From positions 5,020,001-5,084,000 of the forward strand of contig NZ_SHKL01000001.1 of assembly GCF_004217185.1 (NCBI RefSeq): DNA of 64,000 nt, in the 5' to 3' direction. Source of the DNA: Pseudonocardia sediminis. Its GTDB lineage: Bacteria > Actinomycetota > Actinomycetes > Mycobacteriales > Pseudonocardiaceae. Below are positions 53,854 to 62,986 of this stretch, one piece after another (within the stretch, counting starts at the first letter, position 1; each line of letters starts with the position of its first letter). The notes beneath the pieces are model-generated. The model saw only the letters and a list, made by a program, of their open reading frames with translations, did not search any database and was not told the DNA's origin. The position numbers and the translations under genes are program-made.

Positions 53854-55349
53854 CACCCCTCCTCTCTCCAGCCGTCCGGCCGGGTGGTCACGAGCACGAG
53901 CAGGACGAGCATCACCGCGATCTTCGCCATCGCCTGCAGCAGCGATCCGCGGACGAGGATGAACTCGTACGCGGCGACAGCGGGTACGAGCACCGCGGCC
54001 AGCGGCACCGCCGCCGTCGGCCCGGCGCGGGTGAGCTCGAAGGCGTCGTCGAGACGGCGGCAGGCCGCCCCGGCGGCGGCCAGGAGCGCGGCCGCGCCGG
54101 CCCATCCGAGGTCGACGTAGCCCTCGGCCCACAGCGGTGAGTCGATGTTGCGGTTGGCGAAGCCGACCTCGTCGGCGAGCAGGAAGGCGGTGTTGTCGGG
54201 CTTGTCCGTCCACAGCGACCGCGGCACCCAGAACGTCGCCGCCCCGAGGATCTGCCGGCCCCACTGCGGGCCCTGGCTGTCGCCGAAGCGCACCGCGATC
54301 CCGATGTCGGTGATCGAGCCGTAGTCGGTCTTGGCCAGGATGTAGTCGACCGGGCGGTCGTAGGTACCGGCGCCGGGGTTGGCGGCGAGCGTGGCGCTGT
54401 CGTAGCGGAACGCGTCCAGGTACGGGAAGACGGTCAGGGCGCCGAGCGCGAACGCCGTCACGAACGCCGCCCGGAACAGCGGCCGCGCCGAGCCGCGCCA
54501 CGCGTAGAGCAGGCCGAGGATCACCGCGAACGCCCAGTACCGGGCGTTCGAGATCGGGTTGTTGACCACGACGTTCAGCCCGACCAGCAGCACCAGCAGC
54601 ACCCAGGTCGAGGTGCGCGCCCGCACCTGCCGGTCGTCGGCCATCAGCCGTCCCAGGACCAGCAGCGCGACGAACGGCAGGCAGTTGGCCACGGTGGACA
54701 GTGAGCCGCCGGTGGCGTTCGTGCTCGAGCTGTACAGGCCCGACTGCGACAGCTCGTCGAACACCGCCTGGCGGCTGGACAGCAGCACGGACGGGCCGCC
54801 GAGCAGCGCCACGAACAGCGGCCCGGTGACGACGGCGAACCAGCCGAGCACGAGCGTGCGGCGGGGGTCGACGACCCGGCCCAGCAGCACACCGAACCGG
54901 GCGGCACCGGAACGGACGTCGCCGCCCCGGGCGCCGGCGGCGCGGTGCGCGACGTCGAACGCGACGATGCCGAGCAGCACCAGCAGCCCCTGGCGCTGCG
55001 CCTCGTCGAGGGTGAACGTGACGCCGAGGGGGTTGCTGCGGGCGAGGTCCTGGGTCAGACCGGCCACGGCCACCCAGCTGTAGGTGAAGATCCAGAAGCC
55101 GAGCGCGGCCCACTGCGCCCGGCCGCTCCACATCAGCGAGGCCAGCCGGCCCGCGGTGTAGAGGAACCCGGCGCCGAACAGCACGGTGGACAGTCCGAGG
55201 TGGGCCCGCCCGGAGTCGAGGACCGGCAGGAAGAACAGGCCCGACGGCACGGCGAGGAGTGCCGTCGCGCAGAACAGCGGCACCACGAACTGCGTGCCGG
55301 TGAGCCGCGGGGCGACCGGTGCGGGGGACGACGTCTCGGCGAGGGTCAC
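53853..55349 (-). CDS. Multi-pass membrane protein, probable Wzy-type polymerase
   Basis: This 498-aa protein has about 10-12 membrane helices. Large external loops hold DELSQSGLYSSSTNATGGSL and, near the end, LWTDKPDNTAFLLADEVGFANRN followed by WAEGYVDLGWAG. This loop pattern is like oligosaccharide repeat-unit polymerases. It lies between the WcaF-like acetyltransferase and BY-kinase genes, the usual place for Wzy. The GTG 55349 overlaps the upstream stop (GTGA). Sequence conservation in this class is poor, so the name rests on topology and context. Confidence 0.7.
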   Translation of the reverse strand: MTLAETSSPAPVAPRLTGTQFVVPLFCATALLAVPSGLFFLPVLDSGRAHLGLSTVLFGAGFLYTAGRLASLMWSGRAQWAALGFWIFTYSWVAVAGLTQDLARSNPLGVTFTLDEAQRQGLLVLLGIVAFDVAHRAAGARGGDVRSGAARFGVLLGRVVDPRRTLVLGWFAVVTGPLFVALLGGPSVLLSSRQAVFDELSQSGLYSSSTNATGGSLSTVANCLPFVALLVLGRLMADDRQVRARTSTWVLLVLLVGLNVVVNNPISNARYWAFAVILGLLYAWRGSARPLFRAAFVTAFALGALTVFPYLDAFRYDSATLAANPGAGTYDRPVDYILAKTDYGSITDIGIAVRFGDSQGPQWGRQILGAATFWVPRSLWTDKPDNTAFLLADEVGFANRNIDSPLWAEGYVDLGWAGAAALLAAAGAACRRLDDAFELTRAGPTAAVPLAAVLVPAVAAYEFILVRGSLLQAMAKIAVMLVLLVLVTTRPDGWREEG

Positions 55350-55873
55350 CGGCGCTCCACCGGGGACCGGGGCTGCAGCCGGGCCGCCGCCGATCGGGAG
55401 AGCACCGTCCCGGCCGGGACGACGACACCGGCCGGGACGGTCGTTCCACGGAGCACGACGGCGCGCAGCGCGACCCACGCGCCGTTCCCGACGGTGATCG
55501 GCGCGTTGTCGTACTCGAACGACGGCGAGCGCGCGTCGTGGCTGCCGGTGCAGAGCACGGCTTCCTGCGAGACGCACACGTGGTCGCCGAGGACGATCGG
55601 CTCCAGGTTGAGCAGCCAGGCGCCCTCGCCGATCCAGACGTGCTCGCCGAGGCTCAGCTTCCAGGGCCAGTGCACGCGGACGCCGTTGCGGATGTTCGCC
55701 CCGCTCCCCACCTGCGCGCCGAACGCGCGCAGCAGCACCGGCCGCAGCCGGGCCGGCATCCACCAGGGCTGGAAGAGCAGGTGCGACACCGCGAACCACG
55801 CCGCCTGCACGGGCAGTGACCGGCCCTTGTCGTATCCGGTGCCGGTGAACAGGTCGAGCCGTCGGTCGGTCAT
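55346..55873 (-). CDS. WcaF-like hexapeptide-repeat O-acetyltransferase
   Basis: This 175-aa protein has the left-handed beta-helix pattern and the WcaF signature. WWMPARLRPVLLRAFGAQVG leads into VHWPWKLSLGEHVWIGEGAWLLNLEPI, then ISQ-like VCVSQEAVLCTGSHDARSP with the catalytic His, and GAWVALRAVVLRG. In colanic acid synthesis WcaF acetylates a fucose residue; that acceptor fits the GDP-fucose genes nearby. ATGA overlaps link it to the lipoprotein gene before it, and GTGA to the polymerase gene after it. Confidence 0.88.
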   Translation of the reverse strand: MTDRRLDLFTGTGYDKGRSLPVQAAWFAVSHLLFQPWWMPARLRPVLLRAFGAQVGSGANIRNGVRVHWPWKLSLGEHVWIGEGAWLLNLEPIVLGDHVCVSQEAVLCTGSHDARSPSFEYDNAPITVGNGAWVALRAVVLRGTTVPAGVVVPAGTVLSRSAAARLQPRSPVERR

Positions 55874-56565
55874 GTCGCCCAGCTCCCGTGCAGGCGGACG
55901 TCGGCGGCGCCCGCGGCGTACTTGTAGAACTCCCAGCACGCGATCGACCCGGGAGCCGCCGCGATCCGCGGGTCGTCGAGCGAGGTGGTGGTGCCGTCGG
56001 GCAGGTGCAGGGTCGCGCGCGGGCCGTCGAGCACCGCCTCGACGACGACCGGGGTCTCGTCCTGCGGCAACGGCCGGGCGAACGTGCCCGACCCGACCTC
56101 GGACAGGGTCAGGTCCCGGATCACGCCGTAGATCCACCGCCGCGGCGTCACCACCAGGTGGCAGTGGGTGTCGCGGTAGGGCAGCGCGACCCAGGCGGCC
56201 AGGCACAGCGAGCCGGTCTCCTCCCCCGGCCCGAAGGAGAACCGTGCCCCGACCCGTCGCAGCGGGGTCCCGAGGTCCTGGTTCACGTAGGCCGCGCCGG
56301 GAGCGTCGGGGAGGTTCCCCTCGAGCGCGCCGGCCCGCACCGACGGCGGCCCCGGAGGACCGTTGACGGTCACGACGAACGGGACGCCCTCGTCCCCGGC
56401 CGCAGGGACCGGACCGTCGGACCGTGTATCCCATCGTGTGTGCAGCCGTGCCCCGGCCGGGGACGGCGACGCCGGGGCGGCGGGCGCCTCCGCGCACGCG
56501 CCGCAGGCCGCCACGCCCGCCAGGGCGAACAGCGCCCGGCGGCCGAGCCGCACCCGCCCGGTCAC
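55870..56565 (-). CDS. Exported lipoprotein with beta-sandwich-like domain, unknown function
   Basis: This 231-aa protein starts RLGRRALFALAGVAAC. A twin-Arg, a short hydrophobic stretch and a lipobox VAAC give a predicted (possibly Tat-exported) lipoprotein. The rest is beta-rich: VGARFSFGPGEETGSLCLAAW, HCHLVVTPRRWIYGVI, VVVEAVLDGPRATLHLPDG and SIACWEFYKYA. This recalls concanavalin-like glycan-binding domains such as the one at 21.8-22.4 kb. No catalytic motif is evident. Coupled by 4-bp overlaps to the flippase before it and the acetyltransferase after it. A surface role in polymer retention or export is inferred. Confidence 0.7.
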   Translation of the reverse strand: MTGRVRLGRRALFALAGVAACGACAEAPAAPASPSPAGARLHTRWDTRSDGPVPAAGDEGVPFVVTVNGPPGPPSVRAGALEGNLPDAPGAAYVNQDLGTPLRRVGARFSFGPGEETGSLCLAAWVALPYRDTHCHLVVTPRRWIYGVIRDLTLSEVGSGTFARPLPQDETPVVVEAVLDGPRATLHLPDGTTTSLDDPRIAAAPGSIACWEFYKYAAGAADVRLHGSWAT

Positions 56566-57791
56566 GCGGGCACCGCCACCGGCGGACGGGTGCGCTCGGC
56601 GACGACGGCGGTCACGGCCGTGGTCAGCAGCGCGGCGAGTGACATGCCCCACGCGATGCCGAGCACGCCGTGCAGCGCCAGCCCGGCCAGCGCCCCGGCC
56701 ACCATCAGCACCGTGCCGGCGACCTGGACGAGGAAGAGCAGCCGTCCGCGCTGCATCCCGCGCAGGCGCGCCTGGTAGGGCACGGACAGGCCGGAGAGCA
56801 GGGTCTGCAGCGCGATCGGGGCGACGAGCGCGGCGAACCCGAGGTAGCGCGGGAAGAGCAGGTCCAGCAGGAACCCGCGCAGCGGGATCGCCACCAGCGC
56901 CAGCAGCCCGAGGACGGTCACACAGATCAGGGACAGGCGCTGGAGCCGGGCCAGGCCAGCGGTGTCGCGGTCGGCGGCCAGGCGGGCGAACCGCGGGGTG
57001 GTCAGCACCATCACCGCCGCGAACAACGTGACGGCCGGCTGGAACACCAGCAGCTGCACCGCGCGCAGTCCGGCCATCTCGGACGCGGCCAGGACGGCGC
57101 CCGCCAGCAGCAGGACGGCGTAGACCTGGATCTGTCCGAGCAACGACGTCAGGGTGAACCAGCCGGAGAGGTGGCGGCCGGCGTGCAACCACGGCTTCGG
57201 GGCGCGCGGGCGGTCCATCCCGACCGCGAACAACGTCGCGACCGCCACCAGCGCACCGATCCCCCACGCCGCCGCCGTGGTGAGGACCGACCACGCGCCG
57301 AGCACCGCGACGACCACGAGGACGGCTCCCTGCGCGATCGCCCACGCACCGTCGACGAGCAGCGCCGCGCCGGTGCGCGAGCGGGCGAGCAGCACGAACC
57401 GGCCCGCGTCGGCGACGAGCGCACCGATCAGCCACGGCGCGAACCACGCCAGCTCGGTCACCGACCCGGACCCGAGCGCCGCGACGGCAAGGGCCAGCAC
57501 GCTGCCGGCGACGCCGAGCACGCCCGCCGTCCCCAGGGCCGAGCCGGCCAGCCGGGACTCCTCGTCCGGCGACCCGACCGTGGGCAGGTGCGCGAGCACC
57601 GGCTCCCCGACGACGGCCCGGACCCCCGCGGAGTAGATGGTCACCACCGCATAGGCGACGACGAACGCGCCGAACGCGTCCGCCGTCAACACCAGGGAGG
57701 CGATGAACGCCGTCAGGTAGTTGGTCGCCGAGCTCAGCAGCTGGTCCGCCACGCCGTAGGCGGAGCGCGACGACTGCACGAGCGAGGTCAT
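56562..57791 (-). CDS. Wzx-type flippase of module B
   Basis: This 409-aa MOP-superfamily protein has about 12 helices. It opens with AYGVADQLLSSATNYLTAFIASLVL and continues with FGAFVVAYAVVTIYSAGVRAVVGEP, the typical flippase N-terminal pair. AGLRAVQLLVFQPAVTLFAAV and LQTLLSGLSVPYQARLRGMQR fit the second half. It is shorter than the module A flippase (515 aa) and only distantly like it. ATGA overlap with the upstream acyltransferase gene. It should export the fucose-containing repeat units. Confidence 0.85.
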   Translation of the reverse strand: MTSLVQSSRSAYGVADQLLSSATNYLTAFIASLVLTADAFGAFVVAYAVVTIYSAGVRAVVGEPVLAHLPTVGSPDEESRLAGSALGTAGVLGVAGSVLALAVAALGSGSVTELAWFAPWLIGALVADAGRFVLLARSRTGAALLVDGAWAIAQGAVLVVVAVLGAWSVLTTAAAWGIGALVAVATLFAVGMDRPRAPKPWLHAGRHLSGWFTLTSLLGQIQVYAVLLLAGAVLAASEMAGLRAVQLLVFQPAVTLFAAVMVLTTPRFARLAADRDTAGLARLQRLSLICVTVLGLLALVAIPLRGFLLDLLFPRYLGFAALVAPIALQTLLSGLSVPYQARLRGMQRGRLLFLVQVAGTVLMVAGALAGLALHGVLGIAWGMSLAALLTTAVTAVVAERTRPPVAVPA

Positions 57792-58468
57792 TTGATGTCG
57801 ACGACGGTCCGGACGAAGAACGGCGCCGTCGGGTCGAGGGCACGGACGGGCTTGGCCGGCACACCCGCGAACAGGTGCGGCTCCGACGTCAGCTTGCCGG
57901 TGACGACAGCGCCGGAGGCGACGATCGACGCGTCGGGCACCACCGAACCCGGGAGCAGCACGCACCGGCTGCTCACCAGTGAGTGGTCACCCAGGCGCAC
58001 CGGGAAGCAGCTCTGCCGGACGTTGTCGAAGTCCACCGCGTGCGTCTGCACCAGGGTGCCGAAACCGGCGATCCAGGAGAACGCGTCGAGCTCGATGCGG
58101 TCGCAGGCGTCGAGGATGTGGAACGCGGTGACGCCCGACCCCTGCCGCAGGATCAACGCCGGGTGGCGCTCCTTGTGGTTGAAATACCCGCGGTCGGGCC
58201 GCACCGAGTTGATGAAGTTCAGCGACCCGATCGACGCGTCCTTCTCCAGCACGACGTCGGTGCAGCCCCGGACGACGTTGAGACTCCCGATCACCGCGCC
58301 CTCGCCCATGACGAGGTTCTCGACGTCGACGAACGACCGCCCAATCCGGGCGGTGGGGTGCAGGTCGTGACCGAGCAGACGACGGTGCACGAAGCGCCGT
58401 CCGGCGTGCGGCAGCAGCACGGTCGCGGCGGCGCACAGGGCGCGGGCGCGACGGTCTCGGATTCTCAT
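57788..58468 (-). CDS. Hexapeptide-repeat acyltransferase
   Basis: This 226-aa left-handed beta-helix protein has repeats in LHPTARIGRSFVDVENLVMGEGAVIGSLNVV and SLVSSRCVLLPGSVVPDASIVASGAVVTGKL, ending HLFAGVPAKPVR, the usual acyltransferase C-terminus. FGTLVQTHAVDFDNVRQ holds a candidate catalytic His. ATG 58468 follows GGAGG. First gene of the module B minus-strand operon. It probably O-acetylates the polymer or a nucleotide sugar; acceptor unknown. Confidence 0.82.
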   Translation of the reverse strand: MRIRDRRARALCAAATVLLPHAGRRFVHRRLLGHDLHPTARIGRSFVDVENLVMGEGAVIGSLNVVRGCTDVVLEKDASIGSLNFINSVRPDRGYFNHKERHPALILRQGSGVTAFHILDACDRIELDAFSWIAGFGTLVQTHAVDFDNVRQSCFPVRLGDHSLVSSRCVLLPGSVVPDASIVASGAVVTGKLTSEPHLFAGVPAKPVRALDPTAPFFVRTVVDIK

Positions 58469-59165
58469 CGGTACCTCCGGCGTCGGGGAGCAGAGCCGCC
58501 GTCCTGCGTCACCCACCTGCCGGTGACCGCCATTTCCGCGTTGCGCGGCAAATATTGCGGCACACCGACGACATCGGCCAGCGGGCCGGATCGGCCGGGG
58601 CCGTCACCCCTTCGATGCAGCAGAGGCGCTTCGTTCACACGTCCGCCGGTCTCTGTCGACCGTCCGTCAGCTACACCACCGCACGACCACGCGACGGTCA
58701 CGTGTCCGTGGCGGGTACAAGACACCACCGGACGCCTCGTGACACACGGCCACGGGACGGCCCGCAGCCGTTGTCACACAACGGTGTCGTCACTGCACTC
58801 CGCCAGGGGACATCTGGGCGCGTTCCCTTAGCCGCGCGCGGCACGGAGTTCCCGCTCGGACCGTCGGTGTGGGAGGGGCGTCTCGCGTCGCAGTCCTGTG
58901 GTCCGCAACTCTCGGTGTCACACCAGCCGTTGACGGCCGCCGCACTCGCGAACTGGGCCGCAGCCGGCAGACCCGATGAGACCTCCGTCGACGACGCTCC
59001 AACCCCGAGCCACGTCCGCCCCAACGGGTTATTCGGTCACTGCCAGCCATCGGAGCAGCGACACACACGATTAGCGACGGGGTATCGACTCACGGTATCG
59101 TGCCGCCACTCACCAGATCGAGGCGTACTCCCCACGCCCATCGTGACGACTCCAGGAGAAGCTGT
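58469..59165. other. Divergent intergenic region with inverted repeat
   Basis: This 697-bp gap is the longest in the window. It separates the minus-strand module B operon from the plus-strand second gmd. A 7-bp inverted repeat with a 3-nt centre, CCGTTGT-CAC-ACAACGG, lies at 58768-58784 and could be an operator or small hairpin. Open frames crossing the region have no ribosome-binding site or recognisable product. gmd copy 2 has its own AGGAGAAGC site just before 59166. Confidence 0.5.
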
Positions 59166-60170
59166 ATGTCGGACGCTCCCTCGACCACCACCGGCAAGCG
59201 CGCACTCATCACGGGCATCACCGGGCAGGACGGCTCGTACCTCGCCGAACTGCTCCTCTCCAAGGGCTACCGGGTCCACGGCCTCATCCGGCGCGCCTCC
59301 ACCTTCAACACCGGCCGGATCGAGCATCTCTACCAGGACCCCCACAACCCCGACGCCCGGCTGTTCTTGCACTACGGCGACCTCACCGACTCCAGCCGCC
59401 TCGTCACCCTGATCGACAAAATCGCGCCCGACGAGGTCTACCACCTCGGCGCCCAGTCCCACGTCCGCGTGTCCTTCGACGAGCCCGAATACACCGGCAA
59501 CACCACCGGCGTCGGCACCACCCGCCTCCTCGAAGCCATCCGCATGGTCGGCGTCGACTGTCGCTTCTACCAAGCCTCGAGCTCGGAAATGTTCGGTGCC
59601 ACCCCACCCCCGCAGCACGAGGACACCCCCTTCTACCCGCGCTCCCCCTACGGAGCCGCCAAGGTCTATGGCTACTGGATCGCCCGCAACTACCGCGAAG
59701 GCCACAACCTCTTCGCCGTCAACGGCATCCTGTTCAACCATGAATCGCCACGCCGAGGCGAAACCTTCGTCACCCGCAAGATCGCCCGCGCAGCCGCCCG
59801 AATCGCCCAGGGCGTCGATAAAGACGTCTACCTCGGTAACCTCGACGCCGTCCGCGACTGGGGCTACGCCCCCGAATACGTCGAAGGCATGTGGCGGATG
59901 CTCCAGGCCGACGAGCCCACCGACTACGTCCTGGCCACCGGGACCGCCTACACCGTCCGCGACTTCGCACAATTCTGCTTCGACCACGTCAACCTCAACT
60001 GGCAAGACCACGTCCGCTTCGACGAATCCTACCTCCGACCCACGGAAGTCGACGCTCTCATCGGAGACCCCACCAAAGCCGAGAAGATCCTAGGCTGGAA
60101 AGCACAGACCCTCCCCCCAGAACTCGCCCGCATCATGGTCGACTCCGAACTCTCGAACCGTACCGTCTAG
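59166..60170 (+). CDS. gmd: GDP-mannose 4,6-dehydratase, copy 2
   Basis: This 334-aa enzyme is the paralogue of the gmd at 47.6-48.6 kb, with the same motifs: ALITGITGQDGSYLAELL, ASSSEMFG, YGAAKVYGYW and NHESPRRGETFVTRK. All catalytic residues are present, so both copies should be active. Codon use differs from copy 1: more GAA, AAA, CGA and CAA, especially in the 3' half. This resembles the end of rmlA and suggests a separate origin. ATG 59166 follows AGGAG. It sits exactly at the edge of the AT-rich block and has no fcl next to it. Confidence 0.94.
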   Translation: MSDAPSTTTGKRALITGITGQDGSYLAELLLSKGYRVHGLIRRASTFNTGRIEHLYQDPHNPDARLFLHYGDLTDSSRLVTLIDKIAPDEVYHLGAQSHVRVSFDEPEYTGNTTGVGTTRLLEAIRMVGVDCRFYQASSSEMFGATPPPQHEDTPFYPRSPYGAAKVYGYWIARNYREGHNLFAVNGILFNHESPRRGETFVTRKIARAAARIAQGVDKDVYLGNLDAVRDWGYAPEYVEGMWRMLQADEPTDYVLATGTAYTVRDFAQFCFDHVNLNWQDHVRFDESYLRPTEVDALIGDPTKAEKILGWKAQTLPPELARIMVDSELSNRTV

Positions 60171-60483
60171 GAACTAGGAAATACCCAAGGAGCTTCGACC
60201 CTTCCCTCATTCTCTGCGACTTCCAACTCATAATGATAAATTTGAATAGCCCGGCTGCTCTCGTCTACACAACAAATGACGGCCACCGACGCTTGCACAC
60301 GTTGAGGATAGACTCAATTTTTCGATTCCCAATCAAAAATTAACACTAAGGTTAAAGCCAGAGCCACCGCATTCTTCGAGATTCACCAGCGACACGAAAC
60401 TAGCGTGGACGCCTGCAGAACCGCTTGGAACAGTTCACATTGACAAAGTCTCGCTACCGCACCATATTGCAAAACGCAAAGCA
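60171..60483. other. AT-rich intergenic region between convergent genes
   Basis: GC content falls abruptly right after the gmd copy 2 stop. This 313-bp stretch contains a strong AT-rich hairpin (listed separately) and no gene I can support. Confidence 0.55.
60316..60341. terminator. AT-rich hairpin, probable bidirectional terminator
   Basis: AATTTTT-C-GATT-CCC-AATC-AAAAATT forms an 11-bp stem with a one-base bulge and a 3-nt loop, with T/A runs in the stem. It is placed between the convergent gmd copy 2 and the minus-strand polymerase-like gene, where a two-way terminator is expected. Confidence 0.5.
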
Positions 60484-61767
60484 CTACTTCTCCTCTCGGA
60501 GCGAGCTAGAGTTGAGTGAGTCCCAATCTGACTCTAAGTCGGAGATCGAGAGCTTCTCATTGGCATTCGACGAATCAAGCGCTATAAACGCTAAGCAGAT
60601 TCCAAAAGAAAAACCAACAGTCCGATAATTCACTGCGAGTGGAGAGAAAAGCAAGTCCCACCCAGCCTGGAAAACCAGGAACGTGACAATTACCCGCGAC
60701 TGCAACGCACACAACTCTATAGACTTTCGGAAACCAACAAGTAGGGTTCCTATAAGCGTCAATCCCAATACTATTCCGCCCACACCAAACTGAACCCAAA
60801 GATCACCGAGTATCGAATGCACCTCAATCGTCCTGCCGAACATTACATTGTTCACATAGTCATCGCTAGTGCCAACACCAAGCGCCTGCAGGCCGACCTT
60901 TCCGATATCCGCCACCTCAACTGGCGGAACGGCACCAGGGCCGAAGCCCCAAGGCTGAGACCAAAAAAGCGAGAAAGTCGCTCCGTATTCTACTCGGCCG
61001 GCAACTGGTGCCGAGTTCAATGACTGCAGTTCTGCGGTTCGCTGTAACGCGGGCCCAAAAACCCCCTGAAGCGAAAAAGACAAAATGAGGTCATAAATCA
61101 CGGAAACTGCAACCACTAAAACCATTCCGAGCAGCAGGAATCGTGCCGACGAAGTGCGGCCACCTACTGGACGCCTTCCGAAAAGCAGTTGAGAGATAAC
61201 CGAAATAGCGACGGCACCAGCGGTGTTTCGGGTCGCTAAGGCGAGCGACAATCCTGCTAGGGAGAGTCCTCCGACAAGTACTACCTCGCGCCTAAGCCGT
61301 CCGAGCATTGCGACAAATAGCAACGACGCCGGGAATGCGAACGCGTACTTCCAAGCGTTCTCCCCCCACGCCTCCGGATGCAACGCCGAGTTCACAAGAC
61401 TTCCAATGGCGAACAGCACTACAGTCCGGGATATCTTAAGTCTAAAGACCAGCCAGACCACCACCAGCGCCTCTACGGCCAAGGCAAATACAACAAGGTA
61501 AGATTGACGAATCAAGTCTGGTGCGAACTCAATTACCGAGCCGGAGCCTCTGTTGACAATGATAAGAATTAGACCTGACAAGGAAAGCACAATAGTGCTA
61601 CTCCAGACAAACCACAATCTCTGAAGCCAGTGCAAACGGAAAACTACCGGGAACACGAGCAACGCGATCACTAGCCCGAAGGATAGGGACGCGACACCTG
61701 GAAGCTGAACGGGAAGCAACACCGCAACTACGGTTGGAAACCAGTCAGATCTGTGTTTCAGTCTCAT
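60484..61767 (-). CDS. Polytopic membrane protein, probable Wzy/O-antigen-ligase-like
   Basis: This 427-aa protein has about 11 helices and a late external loop with SLFWSQPWGFGPGAVPP, EVHSILGDLWVQFGVGGIVLG, the RP..G-to-HN/HS..L pattern of Wzy/WaaL proteins. ATG 61767 follows GGGGAG and overlaps the upstream gene by 23 bp; a start at 61815 would add 16 residues. Lower GC than the rest of the window. It is the third polymerase/ligase-like protein here. Confidence 0.75.
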   Translation of the reverse strand: MRLKHRSDWFPTVVAVLLPVQLPGVASLSFGLVIALLVFPVVFRLHWLQRLWFVWSSTIVLSLSGLILIIVNRGSGSVIEFAPDLIRQSYLVVFALAVEALVVVWLVFRLKISRTVVLFAIGSLVNSALHPEAWGENAWKYAFAFPASLLFVAMLGRLRREVVLVGGLSLAGLSLALATRNTAGAVAISVISQLLFGRRPVGGRTSSARFLLLGMVLVVAVSVIYDLILSFSLQGVFGPALQRTAELQSLNSAPVAGRVEYGATFSLFWSQPWGFGPGAVPPVEVADIGKVGLQALGVGTSDDYVNNVMFGRTIEVHSILGDLWVQFGVGGIVLGLTLIGTLLVGFRKSIELCALQSRVIVTFLVFQAGWDLLFSPLAVNYRTVGFSFGICLAFIALDSSNANEKLSISDLESDWDSLNSSSLREEK

Positions 61768-62959
61768 TTTTCGACTCCCCGCTCTCAGCGAAATCGCCAT
61801 CAACGAGCGATCCAATGAAAGAATTACTTGAGATTAGGATCGGGACTGCCCAGAAGATAAATATCGACGCTCTGAATAGTTGATCAGGGGTCCAAAAAAT
61901 AACCGGGAGGATTGCAAGAGACAGCACCCAGAAACTCGATACCGACTTCGAGACCAGAGTGGCATAGGCCAAAGAAACTATCATTAAAGTCAATAGCAAA
62001 ACCTGAGCGGACGGCGGACCAAGAAGTTTCATGGTCTGCAATGGGAAAAAGTATGGCCAAGATAATATCAGCCATGGCAAGATCAGCGTTCCTGCAATCC
62101 CTAAACCAAAACAAATCTCGCCGAGGACTTGGGTTCGCTTTGCCCATAACGTAATCAGCAGTGTCCCAAACAGGATCGGTAGCAAACTTGCGCGGGTAGT
62201 GCATACCACGGCCAACAGCATCACTGTGAGATACGATAGAGGACGAATCCCTGCAGTTCGGACATACCAAAAGCACGCTACGCAGCACAACAACGCGGTT
62301 GTGAAGAAATCTCCCCCAAGTAAGAAATATTCTGTAAATCCAAGACTCGCAAAGCACAGACCGAAGAGGAATAGGGCGACCCGAGGCCCGTAGACACGCA
62401 AAATAGCGAAGGTCATGACGGGGACCAAAATAACGTTCAGAAATCCTGAATAACCAAAAATAAAATATGGCGCAGTCGCTAGAACTGCACCTCCCATTAG
62501 CGGAGATAACGGGTTACCCATGTATGTGGTCGATCCGTAGGGGTTGACTCCGCTGAATAGGCCCTTTACCAACAAGTCGAGCGCATCATCCTCGTCTCCG
62601 TAACCGCTGGAGTCCCGAGGACTTCCATACTTCATATAAAAGAATAGAAATACTAGTATTACTACAGCCAGAAGACTAAATAGAGCAACATGTACTAAGA
62701 CGCGCGGCAACCTCTTACAGAATTTCCACCATGCCGCTGAAGCAAACGAGTAAAGTATCGTCGCCGTAGTCAGCACGAGTAGGAATTTACTCAAGGGCGC
62801 TTCCAGATCGGGCAAGCCCTCACCTGGGCGACGTAAGGTCATCCCTCGCACAGTCAGCCTAGACAGGCGCTCAGAAGACGAGCAAGCCAGCAAGAAACCA
62901 ACAGCTAGATGTGGAAACACTCTCTGCGCAAGCGAACTAATTATCTTGCGAGCATTCAA
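61745..62959 (-). CDS. Polytopic membrane protein, possible GT-C glycosyltransferase
   Basis: This 404-aa protein has about 10 helices. The loop after an early helix carries GYGDEDDALDLLVKGLFSGVNPYG; an acidic pair followed by G.NPY is characteristic of GT-C enzymes of the GT87/DUF2029 type, which use polyprenyl-phosphate sugars outside the membrane. The acceptor is unknown. It lies in the AT-rich block. Its 3' end overlaps the polymerase-like gene by 23 bp, so the two are probably cotranscribed. Confidence 0.65.
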   Translation of the reverse strand: MNARKIISSLAQRVFPHLAVGFLLACSSSERLSRLTVRGMTLRRPGEGLPDLEAPLSKFLLVLTTATILYSFASAAWWKFCKRLPRVLVHVALFSLLAVVILVFLFFYMKYGSPRDSSGYGDEDDALDLLVKGLFSGVNPYGSTTYMGNPLSPLMGGAVLATAPYFIFGYSGFLNVILVPVMTFAILRVYGPRVALFLFGLCFASLGFTEYFLLGGDFFTTALLCCVACFWYVRTAGIRPLSYLTVMLLAVVCTTRASLLPILFGTLLITLWAKRTQVLGEICFGLGIAGTLILPWLILSWPYFFPLQTMKLLGPPSAQVLLLTLMIVSLAYATLVSKSVSSFWVLSLAILPVIFWTPDQLFRASIFIFWAVPILISSNSFIGSLVDGDFAESGESKNETETQI

Positions 62960-62986
62960 AGCCGTTACCCCGTCTATTAAATCAAG

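Noticed and set aside
58555..59412. 285-codon plus-strand frame running into gmd copy 2
   Set aside because: It is out of frame with gmd, has no recognisable domain, and its end overlaps the conserved N-terminus of Gmd.
60100..60500. Search for an insertion sequence or attachment site at the GC boundary
   Set aside because: No transposase, integrase, tRNA end or terminal repeats were found; only an AT-rich hairpin that fits a terminator.
60425..60628. Small plus-strand open frame in the AT-rich block
   Set aside because: It is antisense to the end of the polymerase-like gene, is Ser-rich, and has no ribosome-binding site or neighbour.
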